From: an uncultured Prevotella sp. | GTDB lineage: Bacteria; Bacteroidota; Bacteroidia; Bacteroidales; Bacteroidaceae | Length of the DNA stretch: 64,000 bases | Direction: 5' to 3' | NCBI GenBank assembly: GCA_905198745.1 | Contig: CAJKDU010000004.1 | Coordinates: 1-64,000, forward strand | In this document: positions 56,105 to 63,819 of the stretch, piece after piece | Layout: the number at the start of each line of letters is the position of its first letter | Position numbering within the stretch: position 1 is the first letter of the stretch | Notes under the pieces: generated by a model | The model's input: the letters and a program-made list of their open reading frames with translations, nothing else | Told to the model about the DNA's origin: nothing | Database searches by the model: none | Position numbers and translations under genes: made by a program

Positions 56105-57322
56105 ATGGACAACAAACCGAAACTGGTCGAGACGCGCGACGGACACAACTATTTGGTGCCCTTTGTGCTCATCACCACCCTGTTCTTCCTGTGGGGATTT
56201 GCCCACAGCATTCTGGATGTGCTGAACAAGCATTTCCAGGACTCCTTGCAAATATCAAAGACCGACTCTGCCTTGGTACAGGCCATGGTCTATGGCAGTT
56301 ATTTCCTAATGGCACTGCCTGTGGGCGAGATTATCCGACGTAAGGGTTATCGGGCCGGTGTGCTCACCGGACTGGTGCTTTATGGAGTGGGAGCGCTGAT
56401 GTTTATTCCCGGCAGCTATATGCAGTCGTTCCCCTTTTTCCTTTTGTCATTGTTTGTGATAGGGTCGGGCTTGTGCTGCCTGGAGACGTCTGCCAACCCT
56501 TATGCCACCGTGCTGGGAGACATGGATGCCGCAGAACGGCGCATCAACCTGGCTCAGTCGCTCAACGGACTCGGGTGGATATTCGGCCCGTTAGTGGGTG
56601 GACTGTTCATTTTCTCCGACCATCCGTCTGAACGAGACATCGCCATACCTTACACCATCATCGGTTGTGTGGCGCTTTTGGTGGCGGTGGTCTTCACCCG
56701 GGTGCGCCTGCCGGAGATATCGCTCGGCGAAGAGAATGACGGCAAGGGAACCGCCGGAGGTGGGCGGTTGTGGAACAACAAGTCGTTCACCTTGGGACTG
56801 GTGGCCCTTTTCTTCTATGTGGCTGCCCAGACGGGTGTCAACAGCTTCTTCATCAACTATGTGACCGACCTCTCTCGGATTGACGCCCAGACCGCGTCCG
56901 TCTGGCTGTCGTTTGGCGGCATGGGCCTGTTCTTGTTTGGCCGTATAGCCGGTTCGTGGGTGATGAAGTTTCTTCGCTCCGACCGGTTGATGGTGCTTTG
57001 TTCCTTGGGAGCCACGGTGGCGATGGTGATAGTTTGCCTGACGGGTGGCATTGTGGGCATGTGCGCCCTCTTTCTCTGCTACCTTTGCGAGTCTATCATG
57101 TTCCCTACCATCTTTGCGCTCGCCATCAAGAAGGTGGGCATGCAGCACACCAAGCGTGCCTCTTCCTATCTTATCATGACCATTGTCGGTGGCGCTTTCG
57201 CCCCCGTTATCATGGGTTATATAGCCGACCATAGCAACATAGCATGGGGATTCTCCGTGCCGTTGGTATGCTTCTTGGTTATCCTGGCCTATAGCATGGC
57301 CTATCCTAAATTGTCGAAATAG
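56105..57322 (+). CDS. fucP: L-fucose:H+ symporter
   Basis: 405 residues with about 12 transmembrane helices, a major facilitator of the FucP branch. Diagnostic segments: LITTLFFLWGFAHSILDVLNKHFQ (helix 1, with the acidic residue used for protonation), YGSYFLMALPVGEIIRRKGYRAG, and GSGLCCLETSANPYATVLG. It imports L-fucose into the cytoplasm, where Fkp uses it. It lies 21 bp behind fkp and ends at a very strong hairpin, so the two form a compact salvage operon. No fucose catabolic genes (isomerase, kinase, aldolase) lie in this window. Confidence 0.92.
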   Translation: MDNKPKLVETRDGHNYLVPFVLITTLFFLWGFAHSILDVLNKHFQDSLQISKTDSALVQAMVYGSYFLMALPVGEIIRRKGYRAGVLTGLVLYGVGALMFIPGSYMQSFPFFLLSLFVIGSGLCCLETSANPYATVLGDMDAAERRINLAQSLNGLGWIFGPLVGGLFIFSDHPSERDIAIPYTIIGCVALLVAVVFTRVRLPEISLGEENDGKGTAGGGRLWNNKSFTLGLVALFFYVAAQTGVNSFFINYVTDLSRIDAQTASVWLSFGGMGLFLFGRIAGSWVMKFLRSDRLMVLCSLGATVAMVIVCLTGGIVGMCALFLCYLCESIMFPTIFALAIKKVGMQHTKRASSYLIMTIVGGAFAPVIMGYIADHSNIAWGFSVPLVCFLVILAYSMAYPKLSK

Positions 57323-57328
57323 CTTAGT

Positions 57329-57389
57329 GCAACAACCGCAACGAGGTTTATCCCTACCGCAGAAGGATGAACCTCGTTGCGGTTGTTGC
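57329..57389. terminator. Strong hairpin terminator of the fkp-fucP operon
   Basis: A 20-bp perfect stem (57329-57348 with 57370-57389) starts 6 bp after the fucP stop. No long T-run follows, but the stem strength makes it an efficient end or barrier. Confidence 0.75.
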
Positions 57390-57516
57390 TGTATAAAAGG
57401 TTTAGCCGGAATCGGGATAGCCGGTGGTGGCTTCAAGGTTCAGGTCGATACTAAAACGACCTGAAGACTCTGCATTTACTTGGCATTACCCTTTTGCTGT
57501 CTTGTGTGATGGTCCT

Positions 57517-57944
57517 TCTCGCGCGCACGCACGCGCAGGGAAAGTTTTTCGTTTTTTCGCCACTATCCCTCACTTTTCTTGATATCTGACATTTTTAGGC
57601 TGATTGTAAGCGAGATACATAGAGTGATAGATGCGTGATAGATGGTTTAACATCCCTCACTTCTATCACCGATTAGCCATTTGGCAGGTTCAAGTGGAAT
57701 GCCCAAAATCCGTCCGGTTGTTTGGGCAAACGGTGCCCACGGCCGTGGCAATGAATGCCCAGGCTATGGGACCAAGTGTAACTCTGCCATTTACGTATCG
57801 TAAGTCTGCCACTAACGCATCGTAAGTCTGCCACTAACAAACGGCAAACTGACTATTTGATGGGCTTATCCGGTCAGAAAGCGGAATCATATTAAATCTG
57901 AAACTGTGACAACAGGCGGCATTCTAAATTCCGTAAGAGCTTTA
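57517..57944 (+). repeat. Composite intergenic repeat, copy C
   Basis: Near-full copy in the same orientation as A. CG tract 57518-57537; AAAGTTTTTCGTTTTTTCGCC (57541 on); CACTTTTCTTGATATCTGAC; GTGATAGATGCGTGATAGATGG (57624-57645); TGCCCAAAATCCGTCC and TGCCCACGGCCGTGG palindromes (57699-57750); 22-bp array from 57786; tail ATTCTAAATTCCGTAAGAGC. It fills the gap between fucP and fabI; no gene is seen in this 734-bp gap. Confidence 0.88.
57786..57845 (+). repeat. 22-bp tandem array within copy C
   Basis: Units begin at 57786, 57808 and 57830; core CGTAAGTCTGCCACTAAC with a 4-base spacer. Two identical 18-base cores, the most regular of the arrays in this window. Confidence 0.85.
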
Positions 57945-57990
57945 TATAATAAGGTGTATTCCCCTTTGGCATAAGAAAAACAGGGAAATA

Positions 57991-58022
57991 TTTGCCCATA
58001 TTGCACAAATGTTGTAATTTTG
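57991..58022 (+). promoter_or_regulatory. Promoter of fabI
   Basis: TTTG (57991-57994), exactly 20 bp, then TAATTTTG (58015-58022). A near-perfect Bacteroidota promoter 35 bp before the ATG. Confidence 0.8.
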
Positions 58023-58056
58023 TGCCGTATTTTTACAAATCAAAGAAAGAAAACAA

Positions 58057-58914
58057 ATGACTCACAATTTATTGAAAGGAAAGCGCGGCATCATCTTTGG
58101 TGCCCTCAATGAGGACTCCATCGCATGGAAAGTGGCTGTGAAAGCCGTGGAAGAAGGCGCTACTATCGCATTGAGTAACACAGCAATGGCACTGCGTATG
58201 GGAACTATCGACAAACTCGGCGAACAACTCAACGCACCCATCATTGCGGCTGATGCCACCAGTGTGGAAGACCTTGAGAAGGTGTTCGTGGAGGCTCAGG
58301 AGAAACTCGGCGGCAAAATAGATTTCGTTTTGCACTCTATCGGAATGAGTCCCAACGTACGCAAGCACCGTACATACGACGATCTCGACTATAACTATCT
58401 TCAGAAAACACTCGACATCTCGGCCATTTCGTTCCACAAAATGCTGCAGGTGGCCAAGAAACTGGATGCCATTGCAGAATACGGTTCGGTGTTGGCACTG
58501 ACTTACATAGCTTCGCAGCGTACATTCTTCGGCTACAGTGACATGGCTGACGCCAAGAGCATGCTCGAGAGCATCGCACGCAGCTTTGGCTACATCTATG
58601 GCCGTGAAAAGCACGTGCGCGTGAACACCATCTCTCAGTCGCCTACCGCTACCACAGCCGGCAAGGGCATTAAGGAAATCGAAGGCATGATGGACTTTGC
58701 CGACAAGATGTCGCCCCTTGGCAATGCAGATGCTGAAGACTGCGCCAACTATTGCGTGATGATGTTCTCTGATTTCACCCGCAAGGTGACCATGCAGAAC
58801 CTTTATCATGACGGTGGATTCTCATCAATGGGTATGAGTCTCCGTGCCATGAACCAGTATTCCAAGGATCTCACTCCGTTTGAGGATGAAAACGGTAAGG
58901 TTATCTACGGATAA
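58057..58914 (+). CDS. fabI: Enoyl-ACP reductase (NADH)
   Basis: 285 residues, cytoplasmic. It reduces enoyl-ACP in the last step of each fatty-acid elongation cycle. The FabI-type cofactor region GKRGIIFGALNEDSIAWKVAVKA replaces the classic Gly motif; VLHSIGMSPN and the catalytic Tyr-Lys segment (FGYSDMADAKSMLESIARSFG) follow, then RVNTISQSPTATTAGKGI. The C-terminus is longer than E. coli FabI, as in other Bacteroidota. It is a single-gene unit with a strong promoter and terminator. This is a target of triclosan-type inhibitors in this group. Confidence 0.93.
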   Translation: MTHNLLKGKRGIIFGALNEDSIAWKVAVKAVEEGATIALSNTAMALRMGTIDKLGEQLNAPIIAADATSVEDLEKVFVEAQEKLGGKIDFVLHSIGMSPNVRKHRTYDDLDYNYLQKTLDISAISFHKMLQVAKKLDAIAEYGSVLALTYIASQRTFFGYSDMADAKSMLESIARSFGYIYGREKHVRVNTISQSPTATTAGKGIKEIEGMMDFADKMSPLGNADAEDCANYCVMMFSDFTRKVTMQNLYHDGGFSSMGMSLRAMNQYSKDLTPFEDENGKVIYG

Positions 58915-58941
58915 TAATCGACACATCTGATATATCACACA

Positions 58942-58984
58942 AAAAACGCTTGCCTCTCTTTAACAGAAGGCAAGCGTTTTTGTG
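58942..58984 (+). terminator. Terminator after fabI
   Basis: AAAAACGCTTGCC (58942-58954) pairs with GGCAAGCGTTTTT (58969-58981). Classic intrinsic terminator. Confidence 0.88.
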
Positions 58985-59147
58985 TTAACAATTGTTCCTT
59001 TTGCGAACAAATTGAGGCCTCAGAAAATGCACACATTATTGCACACTTTCCGCTAAAGCAAGTAGGTTTAAAGGCAATAATATTGAATTTCAATACTTTA
59101 TAACATTTCTTTATAATCTTAAAAATTGCACAACCGGTTGCACATGA

Positions 59148-59179
59148 TTTGGCAGTTTGGGATTTTTTTCGTAACTTTG
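59148..59179 (+). promoter_or_regulatory. Promoter of the lysozyme-like gene
   Basis: TTTG (59148-59151), 20-bp spacer, TAACTTTG (59172-59179). It leaves a leader of about 160 nt before the ATG at 59342. I see a CTGGAGTCCAG palindrome near 59242 in the leader but no recognisable riboswitch. Upstream, 58985-59147 holds several TGCACA motifs and no gene. Confidence 0.7.
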
Positions 59180-59341
59180 CAACCGAATTAATAAGAATAG
59201 TCGCTCTTGTTGTATTGGTAGTGTCTATTCTGTAAGTATAACTGGAGTCCAGAGAGAGGGCTTTTTCATTGATGTTTTCAATGCCTCTTTCGCGAACTTA
59301 CCCCATCAGTATTCAAGTTCAGGCTCCATAAACAAATAATT

Positions 59342-59782
59342 ATGAGCAGAATTTTAAAAGTAGTATGTTTATTGATTTTTATGTGTCTTCCGTGTGCAGT
59401 GTTTGCACAAGATGACGAAACCGTACAGACAACAAAAGGCCAGACAGTGGATTGGAATCCGGTGATGGATGCCATTATCCAGGTGGAAAGCCGGGGAAAT
59501 GCCAAAGCCGTTTCGGGAAACTCGTGCGGAGCCATGCAGATAACCCCCATTCTCGTTGCAGAGTGCAACAACATTCTCAAACGCCGCAAGAGCAAAAAAC
59601 GTTTCAGTTTGGCAGACCGTTTCAATGTGGCGAAGTCCAAGGAGATGTTTCTCATCATCCAGTCGTTCCACAATCCGATGAACGACATTGAGCGTGCCAT
59701 ACGTTCCTGGAATGGCGGCATGCACTACAGTATCAAGCGCACACAGCGCTATTTTGAAAAAGTGATGAGCTATCTCAAATAA
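59342..59782 (+). CDS. Secreted lysozyme-like (SLT) protein
   Basis: 146 residues. Signal peptide MSRILKVVCLLIFMCLPCAVFA. The mature part is a compact lytic-transglycosylase/lysozyme-like fold: Glu in AIIQVESRGNAKAVSGNSCGAMQITPI (the ESxG and GxMQI motifs) and a late AIRSWNGGMHYS that matches the usual A-YNAG motif. It probably cuts peptidoglycan in the periplasm. It is smaller than typical housekeeping transglycosylases and has no anchoring or peptidoglycan-binding domain. A terminator separates it from the SGNH gene. Confidence 0.82.
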   Translation: MSRILKVVCLLIFMCLPCAVFAQDDETVQTTKGQTVDWNPVMDAIIQVESRGNAKAVSGNSCGAMQITPILVAECNNILKRRKSKKRFSLADRFNVAKSKEMFLIIQSFHNPMNDIERAIRSWNGGMHYSIKRTQRYFEKVMSYLK

Positions 59783-59811
59783 TATTGGCAATACAATAAT
59801 CCAATAATAGG

Positions 59812-59847
59812 GCCGTTTGTCTATAAGAGTAGGCAAACGGCTTTTAT
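59812..59847 (+). terminator. Terminator after the lysozyme-like gene
   Basis: GCCGTTTG (59812-59819) pairs with CAAACGGC (59834-59841), followed by TTTTA. Confidence 0.7.
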
Positions 59848-59865
59848 TTAGTTTAGAACCAACAA

Positions 59866-60558
59866 ATGAAAAGAATACTTTTATTGATTGCATGGGCTAT
59901 GGCTATAGTTACAAGTGCAAATGCGCAAAAGGTGACTTACAAGTCTTTCGCACATTACAACGACAAAGTGGCGGAGTTTGAAGGTATGCGCCCTGTAGAC
60001 TCTACCGATGTGGTGATGCTGGGCAACAGCATCACTGAATTTGGCGGAGACTGGAACAAAAGGGTAGGCGGACGGCATATCCGCAACCGTGGCATTGCGG
60101 GCGATGACGCCATGGGCATCTACCACCGGCTCGTGCAGATATTGCCGGGAAAGCCCAAGGCGATATTCCTGATGGTGGGCATCAACGACATTAGCCATGA
60201 CCTGACAGGTGAACAGGTGGCGGAACTCTGTCTCAAAGTGATAGAGAAAATTCGCCGCGATGCTCCAACCACCAAACTATACGTGCAGAGCATATTGCCT
60301 ATCAATGAAGGCTTTGAACGTTGGAAAACATTGGAGAATAAGACTGATGTGGTGCCTGCCGTTAACCGCAGAGTGAAAGCCTATTGCGAGAAACAAGGCA
60401 TAGACTATATAGACCTCTTCTCCAAGTTCACTCGTCACGGTTCCTACGAATTGCGGCGAGAGCTTTCTGTGGACGGGCTTCATCTCAGTGCACAAGGATA
60501 CAAGCAATGGGCGTTTATCTTGAAACGTTATTTCAAGGAGTGTGGTGCGGTGAAATGA
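59866..60558 (+). CDS. Secreted SGNH/GDSL-family hydrolase
   Basis: 230 residues with a signal peptide (MKRILLLIAWAMAIVTSANA). The four SGNH blocks are present: nucleophile Ser in VVMLGNSITEFGG, Gly in NRGIAGDDAMG, Asn in MVGINDIS and the Asp-His pair in SVDGLHLSAQGYKQWA. Such enzymes are esterases, often removing acetyl groups from glycans or peptidoglycan. It starts only about 20 bp after the terminator T-run, with no clear promoter of its own, so read-through may express it. Repeat copy D follows. Confidence 0.85.
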   Translation: MKRILLLIAWAMAIVTSANAQKVTYKSFAHYNDKVAEFEGMRPVDSTDVVMLGNSITEFGGDWNKRVGGRHIRNRGIAGDDAMGIYHRLVQILPGKPKAIFLMVGINDISHDLTGEQVAELCLKVIEKIRRDAPTTKLYVQSILPINEGFERWKTLENKTDVVPAVNRRVKAYCEKQGIDYIDLFSKFTRHGSYELRRELSVDGLHLSAQGYKQWAFILKRYFKECGAVK

Positions 60559-60584
60559 TTCCGTATTCTGATTTATCTGTCAAG

Positions 60585-60806
60585 GGCGGACTTACGTGAC
60601 TGCATATTGTTAGATACACATTCCGTATTCTTCTCTTCCTTACAAGAGTGGTAGATGCGTGATAGATAGTGATAGATTTTTGTCATCTATCACGCATCTA
60701 TCACTCTGTTCAACTTCTTATTTGTCAGCATGATTATGTAATGATTTGCTCAAAGTGATAGATAGTGCCGATAAAAATGAAAAACTTACGTGCGCGTGCG
60801 CGCGTG
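60585..60806 (-). repeat. Composite intergenic repeat, half copy D (inverted)
   Basis: On the minus strand: CG tract (60789-60806), then GTAAGTTTTTC, CACTATCTATCACTTT and GAGTGATAGATGCGTGATAGATGA, followed by extra ATCTATCAC copies. The TGCCCA palindrome block is missing and only one unit like CGTAAGTCTGCC remains (60585-60596). The 526-bp gap from 60559 to the tRNA holds this element and no gene; 60807-61084 shows nothing I can name. Confidence 0.75.
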
Positions 60807-61084
60807 AAGGGACGTTGAAAAGCACAATGTCCATCTGCCGTTTGCTGTGTCATTTGTCTTTTTCAAGTATAGGAATAATATAAAAAACAGACTTTTTCCA
60901 GGTTGTCCTATTGCAATCTGAATCTACAATATATCGTGTTGCATCAAATTCCGGAAGCTCCCATAATTTGTTATTGGTGTCAATAACGTGACGCTAAGTA
61001 GTAGACGTCTATTTATTTGTCCCCCGTATAAAAACGAAAAATCGGCGTGACTTGTTGTATTCCAACTCGTTACGCCGATATTAG

Positions 61085-61157
61085 TTGCGGAGGCAGGACT
61101 CGAACATGCGACCTCCAGGTTATGAGCCTGGCGAGCTACCAACTGCTCCACTCCGCG
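61085..61157 (-). tRNA. tRNA-Met (CAT), probably initiator
   Basis: The minus strand folds into a full cloverleaf of 73 nt without encoded CCA. Acceptor arms CGCGGAG and CTCCGCA leave position 1 (C) opposite position 72 (A), the hallmark of initiator tRNA. D arm GAGC/GCTC; anticodon arm CCAGG-CTCATAA-CCTGG with anticodon CAT; T arm GCATG-TTCGAGT-CCTGC, with one T-C mismatch in the stem. The stem has two, not three, G-C pairs next to the loop, so the initiator call is probable but not certain. Promoter just upstream. Confidence 0.88.
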
Positions 61158-61177
61158 ATATTTCTCATTTGCGACTG

Positions 61178-61209
61178 CAAAGGTAGTGCTTTATCAGGTA
61201 ACAGCCAAA
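61178..61209 (-). promoter_or_regulatory. Promoter of the tRNA-Met gene
   Basis: On the minus strand TTTG (61206-61209), 20-bp spacer, TACCTTTG (61178-61185). Near-perfect match, about 20 bp before the tRNA 5' end. Confidence 0.75.
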
Positions 61210-61277
61210 CTTTTCGGCAAGTTTTTTCTGATTTTGCCGAAAATAATCTTTGCGTGCCACGTAATTGTCCTTTTTTC

Positions 61278-61300
61278 GCACATTGTCCATTAATATGTGC
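61278..61300. promoter_or_regulatory. Possible operator palindrome before the TetR gene
   Basis: GCACAT (61278-61283) and ATGTGC (61295-61300), inverted, with an 11-bp centre, upstream of the TetR promoter. Could be an autoregulatory site; several TGCACA motifs lie around it. Confidence 0.4.
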
Positions 61301-61317
61301 AGTTAATTCTTCTTTTA

Positions 61318-61349
61318 TTTGCACAGTTCAGATAAAAGCAATAATTTTG
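61318..61349 (+). promoter_or_regulatory. Promoter of the TetR gene
   Basis: TTTG (61318-61321), 20 bp, TAATTTTG (61342-61349) followed by CA; 48 bp to the ATG at 61398. Confidence 0.75.
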
Positions 61350-61397
61350 CACAGGATAAATGCATTGTGCAAAACCATAATAGGAAAATCAAGAACC

Positions 61398-61991
61398 ATG
61401 TCAATTTCAAAGACAAGACAGAAACTGGTAGACGTGGCAAGACAACTCTTTGCCAAAAAAGGTGTGGAAGGTACTACCATGAACGATATAGCCTTGGCCT
61501 CGGGCAAAGGTCGCCGTACGCTGTACACCTATTTTAAAAGTAAGGAAGATGTCTATTATGCCGTCATAAAATCAGAACTGGAGCGGCTTTCCGACCGGTT
61601 GGATGAAGTGGCTGCCAAAAAGACCAAACCACACGACAAAATTATAGAGCTTATCTATACTCACCTATCCATGATAAAGGAAACCGTGGTGAGAAATGGT
61701 AATTTGAGAGCCGAGTTTTTCCGTAATATCTGGACAGTGGAAAAAGTGAGAAAGGACTTCGACGAAGATGAAATCGAACTTTTCCGCAAGGTGTACACTG
61801 AGGGCAAGGCCGACGGGGAATTCGACATTGACAACGTTGATTTGGTGGCAGATATAACGCACTATTGTATCAAGGGACTGGAAGTTCCTTATATCTATGG
61901 TCGCCTTGGACATGGACTTACAGAGGAGGCGAGTCGGCCAATGGTGGCAAAGGTGGTGTATGGAGCTTTGGGTAAGAATATGAAGCTCTGA
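61398..61991 (+). CDS. TetR/AcrR-family transcriptional regulator
   Basis: 197 residues. N-terminal TetR helix-turn-helix: RQKLVDVARQLFAKKGVEGTTMNDIALASGKGRRTLYTYFKSKEDVYYAV, then an all-helical ligand and dimer domain. I start at the ATG at 61398; the frame is open upstream across the tRNA region, but that part is not protein-like and is preceded by a good promoter at 61318. FabG lies 151 bp downstream, so a role in fatty-acid genes is possible. It could equally act on the unlinked efflux palindrome at 9778; no evidence decides. Confidence 0.88.
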   Translation: MSISKTRQKLVDVARQLFAKKGVEGTTMNDIALASGKGRRTLYTYFKSKEDVYYAVIKSELERLSDRLDEVAAKKTKPHDKIIELIYTHLSMIKETVVRNGNLRAEFFRNIWTVEKVRKDFDEDEIELFRKVYTEGKADGEFDIDNVDLVADITHYCIKGLEVPYIYGRLGHGLTEEASRPMVAKVVYGALGKNMKL

Positions 61992-62142
61992 CATAATCCG
62001 GCGGCTGTCTTACAGTAGAAACCTGGCATGTCTTCGTGTTGACTGACGGATCAGGTTGTCCAAACGGGTATATGACAGGGCCGAATGATGTGCACATACT
62101 TATAAGTAGGTAATTAATCGATTATTAATAAAACAAATTAAA

Positions 62143-62901
62143 ATGGGATTATTAACAGGTAAGACTGCCCTTATTACAGGTGCAGCTCGCGGCATAGGAA
62201 AAGCTGTCGCAATGAAATTCGCTTCGGAAGGCGCAAACATCGCATTCACAGACCTCGTCCTTAACGACGATATGGCTGCAGGACTTGAGGCTACACGTAA
62301 GGAGATTGAGGCTCTTGGCGTGACATGTCGCGCATATGCCGGCAATGCTGCTGACTTTGAAGAAACCGAGAAAACAGTTAAGCAGATTCATGCAGACTTT
62401 GGTTCTATCGACATTCTTGTGAACAATGCCGGCATTACCAAGGATGGTTTGATGCTTCGCATGTCTGAGGCTCAGTGGGATGCTGTGCTCAACGTGAACT
62501 TGAAGTCAGCCTTTAACTTCATTCACGCTTGCTCGCCTATCATGCTCCGTCAGCGCAGTGGTTCCATCATCAACATGGCTTCCGTTGTAGGTGTTCATGG
62601 CAACGCCGGACAGTGTAACTATGCAGCCTCCAAAGCCGGTATGATTGCTCTTGCCAAATCTATTGCACAGGAACTCGGTCCTAAGGGCGTGCGTGCCAAT
62701 GCTGTGGCTCCTGGTTTCATTGAAACAGCTATGACAGCACAACTTCCAGAGGAAATCCGTAAGGATTGGATGAAGAAGATTCCTCTTCGTCGTGGCGGTC
62801 AGACGGAAGACATCGCTAACGTGTGTCTCTTCCTCGCGTCAGACATGGCAAGCTATGTAAGTGGCCAGGTTATCCAGATAGATGGCGGAATGAACATGTA
62901 A
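62143..62901 (+). CDS. fabG: 3-oxoacyl-ACP reductase
   Basis: 252 residues, a short-chain dehydrogenase. NADPH motif TGAARGIGKAV, NNAG motif (LVNNAGITKDGLMLRMS), catalytic Ser-Tyr-Lys in NMASVVGVHGNAGQCNYAASKAG, and the C-terminal QVIQIDGGMNM typical of FabG. It reduces 3-oxoacyl-ACP in fatty-acid elongation. A TetR gene lies upstream and a terminator downstream. Together with fabI 3 kb away it gives this end of the window a fatty-acid synthesis theme. Confidence 0.92.
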   Translation: MGLLTGKTALITGAARGIGKAVAMKFASEGANIAFTDLVLNDDMAAGLEATRKEIEALGVTCRAYAGNAADFEETEKTVKQIHADFGSIDILVNNAGITKDGLMLRMSEAQWDAVLNVNLKSAFNFIHACSPIMLRQRSGSIINMASVVGVHGNAGQCNYAASKAGMIALAKSIAQELGPKGVRANAVAPGFIETAMTAQLPEEIRKDWMKKIPLRRGGQTEDIANVCLFLASDMASYVSGQVIQIDGGMNM

Positions 62902-62921
62902 TTATCTGCCACATTTCTTAT

Positions 62922-62968
62922 AACGATGCATCTGGGCTGAGACTGTCGGCCGATGCATCGTTTTTTAT
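62922..62968 (+). terminator. Terminator after fabG
   Basis: AACGATGCATC (62922-62932) pairs with GATGCATCGTT (62952-62962), followed by TTTT. Confidence 0.85.
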
Positions 62969-62990
62969 TCTTCACAAACAGATAAGTAGC

Positions 62991-63662
62991 ATGAAAGTAG
63001 TTTACGAAGACAATCACATCATTATCGTCTACAAGCAGAGTGGCGAGATTGTACAGGGTGACAAGACAGGTGACAAGCCTTTGTCTGACATCGTGAAGGA
63101 ATATATAAAGAGAAAATACAACAAACCGGGGAACGTATTTCTTGGAGTTGTGCATAGGCTTGACCGCCCCGTGAGTGGACTGGTTGTGTTTGCTAAAACA
63201 TCAAAGGCACTGACGAGGTTGAACAACATGTTTCGCGATGGTGAAGTGCACAAAACCTATTGGGCCATCACGCGTAACCGTCCTGCTGAAGAAGAAGGCA
63301 CGCTGACAGACTGGCTGGTGAGAAACGAACAGAAGAACAAGAGTTTTGCCCACAATAAGGAAGTGGCACGTTCCAAGAAAGCTGTGCTTCACTACAAGAT
63401 AATCGGGGCGTCGGACAAATATACTCTTCTTGAGGTTAATCTGATGACCGGTCGCCATCACCAGATTCGTTGCCAGTTGGCACATATGGGATGTCCTATC
63501 AAGGGTGACTTGAAGTATGGCGCCAAGCGGAGCAATGCTGACGGCAGTATCTCTCTTCTTTCTCACAAGGTGGAGTTTGTGCATCCTGTTTCTCATGAAC
63601 TCATCTCGGTAATTTCTCCATTGCCCAACGACAATTTGTGGAGAGAGATATCTCCGTTATAA
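62991..63662 (+). CDS. RluA-family pseudouridine synthase
   Basis: 223 residues. Catalytic Asp in HRLDRPVSGLVVFAKTSKAL (the HRLDxxxSG motif of RluA enzymes), then NNMFRDGEVHKTYWAI and GRHHQIRCQLAHMGCPIKGDLKYGAKR. It isomerises uridine to pseudouridine in rRNA or tRNA; target site unknown. No S4 domain, so it is of the short RluA type. I start at ATG 62991 (MKVVYEDNHIIIV), as the family begins there; the longer open frame overlaps fabG and is not likely. Confidence 0.9.
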   Translation: MKVVYEDNHIIIVYKQSGEIVQGDKTGDKPLSDIVKEYIKRKYNKPGNVFLGVVHRLDRPVSGLVVFAKTSKALTRLNNMFRDGEVHKTYWAITRNRPAEEEGTLTDWLVRNEQKNKSFAHNKEVARSKKAVLHYKIIGASDKYTLLEVNLMTGRHHQIRCQLAHMGCPIKGDLKYGAKRSNADGSISLLSHKVEFVHPVSHELISVISPLPNDNLWREISPL

Positions 63663-63819
63663 GGAAAAACAATACCTGTTCCAGCATTGGTGATGCGGTG
63701 AATTGGTTGCGTCAACAGATCAATTGACCGACGCACTGAAGAATTCTTCATATAATCGTGCACGACTTTCAAATATTTTTGCTTACTTTGCAGAAACTAT
63801 AGAGTAACGTACACCTTAT

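Noticed and set aside
59180..59341. Riboswitch or small RNA in the leader of the lysozyme-like gene
   Set aside because: The leader is long but I see no conserved structure of a known class, only a short palindrome.
61047..61397. Longer TetR protein starting across the tRNA
   Set aside because: The extension translates tRNA and promoter DNA, and the TetR helix-turn-helix starts right after the ATG at 61398.
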